This document shows positions 56,516 through 64,000 of a stretch of 64,000 nucleotides of DNA, in pieces (the stretch's first letter is position 1; every line of letters starts with the position of its first letter). The DNA lies in the NCBI GenBank assembly GCA_020796225.1, contig CM036771.1, forward strand, positions 33,120,703 through 33,184,702, in the 5' to 3' direction. Origin of the DNA: Arion vulgaris. Its lineage: Eukaryota; Mollusca; Gastropoda; Stylommatophora; Arionidae. The notes under the pieces were generated by a model. The model was not told where the DNA came from. It did no database searches and saw only the letters and a list, made by a program, of their open reading frames with translations. The position numbers and the translations under genes are program-made.

Positions 56516-56837
56516 GCTTCAATAAGTTAGTTCCTTGATTCATCAAACACGGTTGATCCCTATCATAATAGGCCTCATTGACTGAGGAGACAATAAGCTT
56601 AGCATCACTCAGCTTATTCGGTGCTGAATCACATCGTCTTTTGTAACGTTAATGACGTATTCTGAAGTGGTTACTAATGATGGAGATGAAACTGGTAACT
56701 GGAGCCGATCATGTTGCATGCTTGGGAAATTTACAATGAATTATATAGTTCGTTCCAAAATTCGTGAACACACTAAAGTTTAATTTGTACGACATCTACA
56801 AGACGTATAACAGTAATTTTTTGTCGGCATGCTTATA

Positions 56838-57096
56838 CAGGGTGTTCAACTTAAAAGCAGCCTATGAATGGAGTTAATCTGGCATATATGTATGGAAATG
56901 ATAAGGTTCAGTTATGACGTAGTATAGGTCAAGGTTGTGTGATGGTGTGCAATTGTAGTGCGGAAAGGGGCGATGAACAAATGTGACGTAGGACGAGCTA
57001 GTCAGAACCGGTTTAAATAGTAAACAAACACAACGTAATAGATTATCTGGCAAATTTCGATTTGTCAATGGGGCTGCAATTATCTTGAACACCCTG
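56838..57096. mobile_element. Mariner-type MITE, 259 bp
   Basis: Ends CAGGGTGTTCAACTTAAAAG and (reverse complement of right end) CAGGGTGTTCAAGATAATTG, both followed by CAGCC, with TA on each side (56,836-56,837 and 57,097-57,098). CAGGGTGTTC-type ends and TA duplication are typical of Tc1/mariner elements. Absent from the left arm, so it inserted after the duplication or was lost there. Confidence 0.8.
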
Positions 57097-57658
57097 TATT
57101 CTCACGATCTTACGAATTCCACTTTAACTAATTGGTAGCTAGCTTGATTGATGGACAGAGCATGTTTCGTTATATAATTTTGCATAATTACAACAACATG
57201 ATAATCACAATTTAGAATTTACAGTATTACACAAAATGGGCGTAGATTTGTTGCAAAGATGATATCCGTATTACTTATTTAAAAAGCAATGTGAGATAGT
57301 GAACAAATGATACCATCTACTTCTATCAAAGAAAATAAATTGTGTGTGCATACGCTAATGGAAATCGTTCGGATACAATATGAAACGATTGATTCCACGG
57401 AGTCCTGACCTTCACTTGTGCTGAATTGTCAGTTTAGTACGCAAATGCTTAATTATAGGGATACTTGACTATCGGGCTGTTAAACTTCTACATGTATACC
57501 AAATCAACATAGCTGTTATTTTACTGATAACAAATAAGTAAAATCCTACAGTACTAAAGGTTTGGGTGTGCAAAAAATACTTTACGAATTTCGCCCCTGT
57601 TATCAATAGAAACATGTAAAAATCAATCATTTCTGTCAAATGTATGATTTTATATCAG

Positions 57659-57829
57659 TCGGTAAAGATGTTAACACATTTTGGAATGAACTATAGCTAT
57701 GCTGTTCAAGCGTCAAATACCTCTGTCAACTTCACTTATCGAATTCAGAGGAGTACAAGTACGCCTTCTGGTATTAGTTTGGTTGTAGGAGCTGTCGATG
57801 TTATTTCACATAACACCTGCCCATCTTAG
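57659..57829 (+). CDS. Candidate terminal exon, unknown
   Basis: A TTTTATATCAG acceptor-like sequence is followed by 171 bp in phase 0 to TAG: MLTHFGMNYSYAVQASNTSV, NFTYRIQRSTSTPSGISLVV, GAVDVISHNTCPS. Joined to exon 2 (54,471) it stays in frame and gives a complete short secreted protein with three N-x-S/T sites, but the residues do not resemble the second half of a C1q domain. It lies in the stretch of the right arm with no left-arm counterpart. It could be an alternative end, an exon of another gene, or a chance frame. Confidence 0.25.
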   Translation, partial: SVKMLTHFGMNYSYAVQASNTSVNFTYRIQRSTSTPSGISLVVGAVDVISHNTCPS

Positions 57830-58034
57830 AAGCTTCACTACGGCTTTTCTGTTTGGGTTTGCTCTCATAGTATGCGCCTTTGCTGAGGTTCTCATTATAC
57901 GGCGGCTCTACTGATTAGATCTTTTTGATGTCTCGTTTATACGGCGAGTCTATTGGCTAAATCTTCGTATTAGAACCGTACGTTTGGTTTTTTAAATGTT
58001 GATATATTTTTTAAACTACATACATTTTACAGCT

Positions 58035-58760
58035 CATCATGAAGGTGCGTATCCTTTATAGGACGTTGTTCTCTTTGCAGCACATTTGAAATTCACTTTG
58101 TCTCTAGCCAGTTCAATCACTTCATCGACGGTCATATTCATGGTTTCTTTAATATCTTGTAGCCATCTTCTTCTTGGTCTCCCTCTGCGTCCTGGGACCC
58201 TGCCCTCCAATATTGTTCTATCAAACCCATCGTGACGCTTAATGTGACCAAGGTATCTAATTTTCTTGTATAGTATATTGTTTATCAGTCAATTGTCTTT
58301 AACATTCAGTTCTTTCAGGACATCAGTGTTCTTGCTTTTTTCTGTCCATGGTATTCGTAGGATCTTTCTGTAGCATTTAGTTTCGAAGGACTGGATTTTC
58401 GTTCCTGTTTTTTGTGTAATGGTTCATGATTTACAATCATAAGTAGCCACTGGGAAAATGCATGCTCTCAATATTTTAATTTTAATATTTGCTGGTGTTT
58501 TGCCACATGTTCTTCATAGTGTTTAACTTCTTGATTGCTATTGCCAATCTTCTTGAGATCTCTTTCGAGCAGTCACCGTTATTGTTAACTATTGAGCCCA
58601 GATATTCGTAGCTCTCTACACATCGGAGTTCTTCATTGTTTTTTTGGATGTTAGGTGAGCCTTTTGCTTTGTCAGTTAACATTATTTTTGTTTTTTGTGT
58701 TTTCAAATATAGATGTTGGTCTTCACTATATTTCTTGTTCGTCATGATAAGGTTTTCACA
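58035..58760 (-). mobile_element. LINE 3' half (family L7)
   Basis: Minus strand: LKTQKTKIMLTDKAKGSPNI, ESYEYLGSIVNNNGDCSKEI (the Y-L-G-S block), SRRLAIAIKKLNTMKNMWQN, and further 3' a Y-D-C-K-S-W-x-like segment near 58,430, GTRTLILEGRVPGRRGRPRR-like residues near 58,180-58,210 and DIKETMNMTVDEVIELARDK-like residues near 58,100-58,150. An AGGATACGC 3' end near 58,040. Stops at several points. 5'-truncated at 58,760. Confidence 0.75.
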
Positions 58761-58809
58761 CCTCTTTGTTGGTGGATAATAATACTGTATCGTCTGTGTA
58801 TCTAAGTTC

Positions 58810-59300
58810 TGGTATGGATTTATGTTATGTTATGTTATGTTATGATATGTTATGCGATCGACGTCACGGCACATTGGGAATTCCCATGCATGCTCTGTCC
58901 TCCGCTGCAGCAGCCATCCTAAAGTCCATTTGCTCACCGTACCCATGAAAAGTTGATTACTATATCTTCTCTCTACCACGAAGACGACACTGTCTGGCAT
59001 GTCCACACTTAACGCCTAATTCTCGAACTCGTTCCAGTGTCTGAGACGTGCCCATGTCACATAATTGAGAGTGTACCGCATTGATGATATCGGCTCTGTC
59101 CATACTTCTGCCCGTTTGAGTCCGGGCATTGTTTGCAAGAAAGTCTGCACGCTCTTTACCCTGCACTCCAGCACGTCCAGATGTGTACAGCCAAGTCATT
59201 TTCTGGAGATGTGATTCTGGCATGGATTTGTCGCATATAATGAAGGGGTTGTAATTCACATAGTTGGCATCGTCTTTTACATTCCTCATGATTTTCTCCG
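58810..59300 (-). pseudogene. RNase-H LINE (family L3) RNase H C-terminus
   Basis: Minus frame 59,289-58,960: PESHLQKMTWLYTSGRAGVQ, GKERADFLANNARTQTGRSM and LGVKCGHARQCRLRGREKI. G-(R/H)-A-G-V-x-G-x-E-R-A-D-x-L-A is the last RNase H motif (H replaced by R here). A (ATGTT)n stretch with GCGATCGACGTCACGG follows downstream on that strand. A related, distinct subfamily from the copy at 60,430. Confidence 0.75.
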
Positions 59301-59560
59301 CTTATAGGTTGAATAAGTATAGGGACAAAATACATCCCTGTAGTACCCCCTTTTGAATCTCGAACCATTCAGCTATTTCACCTCCTATTTTAATGGTTGC
59401 CTGTTGTTCGTGGTATAGAGATTCTATGAGTTGTATTATGTGTGTTGGAAAGTGCATGTCTTTCATAATGTTTCACATTTTCTAGTGTTGTATATAGTCA
59501 AAAAACTCGCTATAGTCTATGAAACATGCATGCATGTCTATGGTGTATTCTCTGCATTTC
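59300..59560 (-). mobile_element. LINE RT middle fragment
   Basis: On the minus strand, a segment specifying R-Q-G-C-I/L-S-like residues near 59,330-59,350 (the motif B region, broken), preceded by frames with A-F-D/Y-S-like residues. It joins to the MRNVKDDANYVNYNPF frame at 59,240-59,289. Very degraded. Confidence 0.4.
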
Positions 59561-60374
59561 TCGCCCATTCCTTTAGCCAGGAGGAGCTATTCCATATCTT
59601 TGTGCACAACTTATGATATACCCGAATACTGGCCTCCCCGCCTGCTTGAATCAATTCCGCTGGTATATTGTCGTATCTGGTGACTTCCTCTCTTCAGTCT
59701 GTTTGGTGACCTGTCGCACTGCATCCAACAGGGGCTTTGAATCCGTCTCCACGCATTCTGTTATTATCATACGTGGATTTTACAGCTATGTTTATAAATT
59801 AGAGCTTTGATTTCTGCTCCTTTTGATGTAAAATAAACATTATATTATCACTCCAAAGAAAGAAAATATAAGTAGATTATTAATGTCAGTCATGCCGCTA
59901 AATATATTGGGAAAACTCAGCGTGTAAAAACGTTGTTTTCATTTCGTTTACTAAGAGTTAAATTATTGGGACTATTTACCTATAACTATGAGTCTAGTTC
60001 TTGGAAATCAGAGTAAATTCACTTATCTGTGGCCTACATATCACACTTCTAAGGCCCAAACCTTCGAGAAATGTTGTCCGTTTTACACCTCATCGGACAA
60101 TTTTAAAAAATGATCTTGGACATTTCAACTCCGTGCAGCGATGTCAACTGCACTTCACTGTCTTCATAGCTAGATAACAATAAACACGGGTGATAGAGGA
60201 GAACCTGGGTAATCCCGGCATATACGTGCAGGATCCAATGTCCATGTTCCTAAACGTAGTGCAACGGTTCTCTCCATTAAAGAAGCAGTTATCCAGTTCA
60301 CCAGCCAAGGATTAACTTCACATTTAATCAAAAGCGCACGATTATTGATAAATTCACCTTGTCATGTTCAAATC
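59561..60374. other. Unassigned sequence
   Basis: No gene or known repeat is recognised; short frames on both strands lack motifs. Confidence 0.4.
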
Positions 60375-60431
60375 ATCAGTCACATCATGATTTCATAGTC
60401 TCCGTGGTCTTGATTTTTTTTATCTTTGTCA
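60375..60431 (-). mobile_element. LINE scrap (family L5)
   Basis: CACATCATGATTTCATAGTC and TCCGTGGTCTTGATTTTTT match 62,998-63,050, part of the L5 fragment in the right arm. It lies directly against the 5' end of the L3 element. Confidence 0.55.
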
Positions 60432-60432
60432 G

Positions 60433-60890
60433 GTGTTGTTTAATATTTACACAGCAAATGTAGCTAAAATTCAGTCAACCGGGTTGTGTCGGACATTGAC
60501 ATTTGCAGATGATATCTTAATATATAGGACTGGGATAGATAGACGAGAGATGGTTGACGACATTCAGAAAACATTGCGTACCATCTCGGGTTGGTGTAGT
60601 GAGTCTCGCTCTCAGATCAATCCTGAAAAAGCGTGTATGTTGTGGTGCTCGTTGAATAATCACATAGTCAAGGCTGACCTACCCGTGTAATCTTTGATGA
60701 ACATACCATCGAGCGCAGAGACAGGCTGCGCTAACTTGGAATAACCTTCGATCGTAGTCTATCTTTCAAGCACCATATTGAACAGACGATACATAGGTGC
60801 AAGCGTGGTCTTGCGGCTCTCAAAGTTATGGTGGCCGCACACCTTGAGCAGAGACTACTTGCCCTTTTGTTCGATCGACTGGTTATGTTA
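60433..60890 (+). pseudogene. RT C-terminal part of RNase-H LINE
   Basis: Frame LFNIYTANVAKIQSTGLCRT, then LTFADDILIYRTGIDRREMV (motif C with F-A-D-D), then LRTISGWCSESRSQINPEKA. After a frame change it continues IERRDRLR, LGITFDRSLSFKHHIEQTIH and RCKRGLAALKVMVA, the L-G-I/V-x-x-D-x-x-L-x-x-x-x-H block of I/Jockey-type RTs. Stop and frame changes near 60,690 and 60,733. Confidence 0.8.
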
Positions 60891-60900
60891 GTGGTAGATT

Positions 60901-61091
60901 CTCTCTTTCTCTTTAGCCTGTTATGCCCTTGGCGTTTAGGGCAGCAACAAACGCACACCATTCTTCCCTGTTCATGGCCTTCCTCTGTATTGTGTTCCAG
61001 CTATGATTCATTTCCTTCAGTTCTTGCTCTATCGTTCTCCTCCAGGTCGTCTTGGATCTTCCACGCCTTCGCCTACCCTCTGGAGTCCATC
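60901..61091 (-). mobile_element. Nested LINE L2 3' end with 11-bp TSD
   Basis: Reversed, it matches 50,175-50,350 (GGAGAACGATAGAGCAAGA, CACAATACAGAGGAAGGCCA, AACGCCAAGGGC) and ends in an AAAGAGAAAGAGAG tail. Flanked by AGTGGTAGATT at 60,890-60,900 and 61,092-61,102. A classic short target-primed insertion. Confidence 0.9.
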
Positions 61092-61208
61092 AGTGGTAGA
61101 TTACGGACTCGGAATTCTTACGATATCAAAATCACAATGTGAATGACTGGAACGGGTTCAGAATGAATGTATGCGTATAGTTCTGGGCTGCACTAGAGAT
61201 ACCCCATT

Positions 61209-61853
61209 GTGAAGATGAGATATATGCTTGGCCTTCTGTCACTACGCTCCCGTCATGCAATCGCCCAAACCAAGGCATATATGCGGGTTACTGCAGATAA
61301 GAGACATCCACTACACAAGAACACTAATGATGTTAAGGGCACGAGAATCAAGCGTGGCATGTCGTGGATGGCCAAGGCTGAGAGAACAATTGGCCAGGTG
61401 ACTACGGTTGCGGCCCTACCAAAAGGGAAAGAATGGATCCCAACAGATGGTAGCATGATCAACTATTTCAACGTTATCATTACTCTTGGAAGAGAATGTA
61501 GAGATTGGGGCAACATGAAGGCTGATCTCGCAGTTAAGCAGCTGATAGAAGATAATGCAAGGGATGTTGATGTTGCTGTATATACCGATGGGTCGGTTCA
61601 ACGTGGTGAGAAGTCCGGCTGGGGTTTCGTGGCTAATGTGCATGGTAGGGTTGTTGCAGAGCGAAGTCGGACATACAGGACAACTACTTCTAGTATTATG
61701 ATGGAGGTTGAGGCAGTTACTGCTGCCCTCCATTGGCTCTCTGGGATTTCATTTACTGGGGCAATTGTTGTATCTGACGCTCAGTCGATGCTTCACAAGA
61801 TCCAGAAGGGCAGGTTTCGGTATGATTGGATGTCGTCTGTACGAAGTTTCTAA
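61209..61853 (+). pseudogene. RNase H domain of RNase-H LINE, open frame
   Basis: A 214-codon frame: tether region RSRHAIAQTKAYMRVTADKR, then WMAKAERTIGQVTTVAALPK, then the RNase H fold with DVAVYTDGSVQRGEKSGWGF (first Asp), SSIMMEVEAVTAALHWLSG (catalytic Glu) and GAIVVSDAQSMLHKIQKGRF (second Asp). The last motif, with the catalytic Asp, lies after a frameshift near 61,845 (TVLNMRVFTVM frame). RNase H in such LINEs removes template RNA after first-strand synthesis; its presence points to the I-superfamily side of LINEs. Confidence 0.85.
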
Positions 61854-62498
61854 CCTCAGCGGCTTGCGTGGATATACTGTCCTGAACATGCGGGTGTTTA
61901 CGGTAATGAGAGGCAGAACAGGCTTGCATCAACAGCATCGATTGTCGGGGAGTTGAAGATGGATAAAGTTGATATTCTTCGGTCTCTTCGTGACTGTCTG
62001 TTGGATGAGGACACTAAAATCGATGTTGAATCAATCCAAGCTGAATTTTGAAGCAGTTTGATTACCCGTTGTTCAAGTCGAACTGGATCATCTGAGAGGC
62101 AGAGTGAGATTTGTGTTTGATCAGCGAACCACAGGAACCATCAGTATGCAAACTCTTCGATATCTGTTGGAGTGAGACCCTGAGCACCTATGGGTCTGCC
62201 ACAATTGTGCAATGACGTCAGTTTAGTAACCAATAACCAATAACCAATAACAATAAACTCCTTAATAAGAAAAAAACAGAAACAAATTAGGGACACTCAC
62301 TAATGTGTTTTTGATATTCATTGAATGTTGTATATGCTTCATTCAATATTATTTTATGAGAGAAAATGTTGTATACATATTGTCAGATCTCTTACATGTC
62401 ATATTTAACATTGTTCTTGCGTTTAGTTTGCAATATTATCAAGGATATTATTCTCAAAGAAACATGCAAAATGTTCACATTTGAATCTATTTTTCTAG

Positions 62499-62626
62499 GG
62501 AGGACTTCACAATTTCCAAATTAGTGCTCTAGTTTACACCAAGCGTGATGTTGGCAGTCTGTATCACAACGAGTTATCGGATTAGCATTTACGGAAATGT
62601 ACCAAATTCTTCTGCTGTCAGTGTAG
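62499..62626 (+). pseudogene. C1q-like domain exon (internal), right-arm copy, frameshifted
   Basis: TTTTTCTAG acceptor, then GGA GGA CTT: frame GGLHNFQISALVYTKRDVGS LYHNELSD then stop. It is in phase 0 with exon 2 at 54,471, which ends ...FTAPK, giving the expected T-A-P-K-G-G-L-x-x-F join. Compared with the left copy (6,853-6,725), small indels in the LLDLYHNEDYR region destroy the second strand, but the GTAGGT donor is kept. So the plus-strand gene has an intact splice frame into this exon but a broken exon body. Confidence 0.6.
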
Positions 62627-62869
62627 GTAGGTTGTGAGAATATCGATGTCAATACAATTTGATATTAGTCTCATCCAAACCGTGGGGTATATTTTTCTCA
62701 GTATGATGTAGATTTTTTGAAATGCTGCCCCTTAGATTTTTGTTTTCCTTAAAATAACCTTCAATTGTAATTTTATTTTGCTATTATGTGCCCCCTCTCC
62801 TCCCCTTACAATACTGCCTGTCTCGATGCTCTCTCTGTATCCTGTTTACGGCACGGTCCTGGTCTCATC

Positions 62870-63085
62870 ATCATCATCTAGTAAGCTTGTTCTGACTATA
62901 ACTTTGCAGTTCTTCTGATTATTTTTCTATCATGGGCTACATGTCCTACCTCTGTAGTACCCTCCCATGTGTCTACCTCATGCTCAAATCAAGTCACATC
63001 ATGATTTCATAGTCTCCGTGGTCTTGATTTTTTCCTCTTTGTCAGACTGCCTCCTGTCATAATCGTATTCTCCAACCGTGTTTTT
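62870..63085 (-). mobile_element. LINE 3' end fragment (family L5), right-arm copy
   Basis: Mirror of 6,308-6,535 (GTTCTGACTATAACTTTGCA, AAGTCACATCATGATTTCAT). Same decay in both arms, so it is older than the duplication. Confidence 0.6.
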
Positions 63086-63590
63086 ATTTCTCTAAATTAC
63101 CTTAATTTTATTTCTCCAAAGTACCTTAACTTTATTTCTCCAAAGTACCTTAATTTTATATCTCAAAATTACCTTAATTTTATTTCTCTAAAGTACCTTA
63201 ATTTATTTCTCTAAAAATTACCTTAATTTTATTTCTCGAAAGTACCTTAATTTTATTTCTCTAAAGTACCTTAATTATATTTCTCTAAAGTACCTTAACT
63301 TTATTTCTCCAAAGTACCTTAACTTTATTTCTCTAAAGTACCTTAATTTTATATCTCCAAAATTACCTTAATTTTATTTCTCTAAAATGCCTTATTTATT
63401 TCTCTAAAGTACCTTAATTTTATTTCTCAAAGTACCTTAATTTTATTTCTCTAAAAATTACCTTAATTATATTTCTCTAAAATTACCTTAACTTTATTTC
63501 TCCAAAGTACCTTAACTTTATTTCTCTAAAGTACCTTAATTTTATTTCTCAAAATTACCTTAATTTTATTTCTCAAGTACCTTATTTTTA
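63085..63590. repeat. 24-bp minisatellite (right arm)
   Basis: About 20 units of AAGTACCTTAATTTTATTTC plus TCTA. Carries its own variants (TACCTTAACTTTATTTC, AAAATTACC) absent from the left array. Confidence 0.92.
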
Positions 63591-63639
63591 TTCATTCTTA
63601 TTTGCCATCGACTACAGTTTCTTTCAATTAAAATGCTAT

Positions 63640-63765
63640 GCCCTTCAAATATGTGGTATTTGTCATTGAGTAAAATTAAACAACTAAATGCAAATATTAA
63701 CTCAGTCTATACAATTGATCACTATAGTGACGTACAAACGAGAATCAATCACTACAAGCCATTAT
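63640..63765 (-). repeat. Dispersed repeat B, right-arm copy
   Basis: ATACAATTGATCACTATAGT and GACGTACAAACGAGAATCAA are the reverse complement of 5,690-5,815. Confidence 0.65.
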
Positions 63766-64000
63766 AGTGGTTTTAACATGGATTACTGTATTTTCTCTTT
63801 GTATTAAACAATTCTAGTTTTTCCTTCCACATAGAAATAGTAAATAGTCTATTGACTAAAATAGTATATTAGTGGTGTTAATGACGATACCTATTGCTTA
63901 AGCATTATAAATACAAATGGTTATACGATTAAAATTATGGTTTTAGAAACCACTAAAAACAATATGAAACGGAACTGATATGAAATCAAAGTTCAGAATA

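Larger units (their letters stand above)
55372..57430. repeat. Right arm of large inverted duplication, inner block
   Basis: Reverse complement of 10,398-12,060, with the L3 LINE and mariner MITE as extra insertions and without tRNA-SINE I. Homology stops after GCTGAATTGTC near 57,430, exactly where the left arm meets the hAT target duplication. Confidence 0.88.
60432..62260 (+). mobile_element. RNase-H LINE (family L3), longest copy
   Basis: A 5'-truncated LINE with RT motif C at its start, an RNase H domain and a C-terminal cysteine-containing end, finishing in an ACCAATAACC repeat tail at 62,228-62,260. Interrupted at 60,901-61,091 by another LINE's 3' end with an 11-bp target duplication. 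Confidence 0.85.
62320..64000. repeat. Right arm of large inverted duplication, outer block
   Basis: Reverse complement of 5,440-7,030; the match is still running at the window's right edge (AAATCAAAGTTCAGAATA versus TATTCTGAACTTTGATTT-like left sequence), so the true limit lies outside. Confidence 0.85.

Overview
This window looks like a repeat-dense, AT-rich stretch of an invertebrate animal genome. The evidence is a spliced gene fragment with canonical GT/AG sites and a C1q domain, many non-LTR retrotransposon (LINE) fragments, tRNA-derived SINEs, hAT and mariner-type DNA elements, Ty3/gypsy LTR elements and long (TCTA)n arrays. A mollusc or other lophotrochozoan would fit (C1q-domain genes are expanded there), but the sequence alone does not prove it. 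There are no prokaryotic operons, no intact cellular single-exon gene and no convincing cellular tRNA or rRNA gene.

Layout. 0-5.4 kb: LINE 3' ends, a small hAT-type MITE, SINEs and a 47-bp minisatellite. 5.4-12.06 kb: left arm of a large inverted duplication, carrying a C1q-like exon on the minus strand and a hAT transposon with an 8-bp target-site duplication. 12.26-30.86 kb: a (TCTA)n microsatellite domain holding two Ty3/gypsy elements in opposite orientation (plus strand about 13.94-20.87 kb, badly degraded; minus strand 21.85-29.95 kb, with two LTRs, primer-binding site, gag, protease, RT, RNase H and integrase remnants). 30.9-47.3 kb: nested LINE and SINE debris, three copies of a short RT-only retroelement unit, a foldback element and several minisatellites. 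47.5-54.6 kb: the first two coding exons of a plus-strand secreted C1q-domain gene, with a 5'-truncated endonuclease-RT LINE in the intron. 55.4-64 kb: right arm of the inverted duplication, with a decayed C1q exon, a mariner-type MITE and an RNase-H-bearing LINE.

How the parts relate. The only host-gene signal is the C1q-like gene: signal-peptide exon at 47,495, C1q N-terminal exon at 54,471, and a next exon that survives as one copy in each arm (62,499 plus, 6,853 minus), each with a different small lesion. Nearly everything else is mobile DNA or tandem repeat. All LINE, hAT and Ty3 reading frames are interrupted, so no autonomous element is intact here. Insertions unique to one arm (hAT and a tRNA-SINE on the left; a mariner MITE and a LINE fragment on the right) against features shared by both give a relative chronology of the duplication. 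Family names rest on motifs read by eye; clade assignments of the LINEs are tentative.
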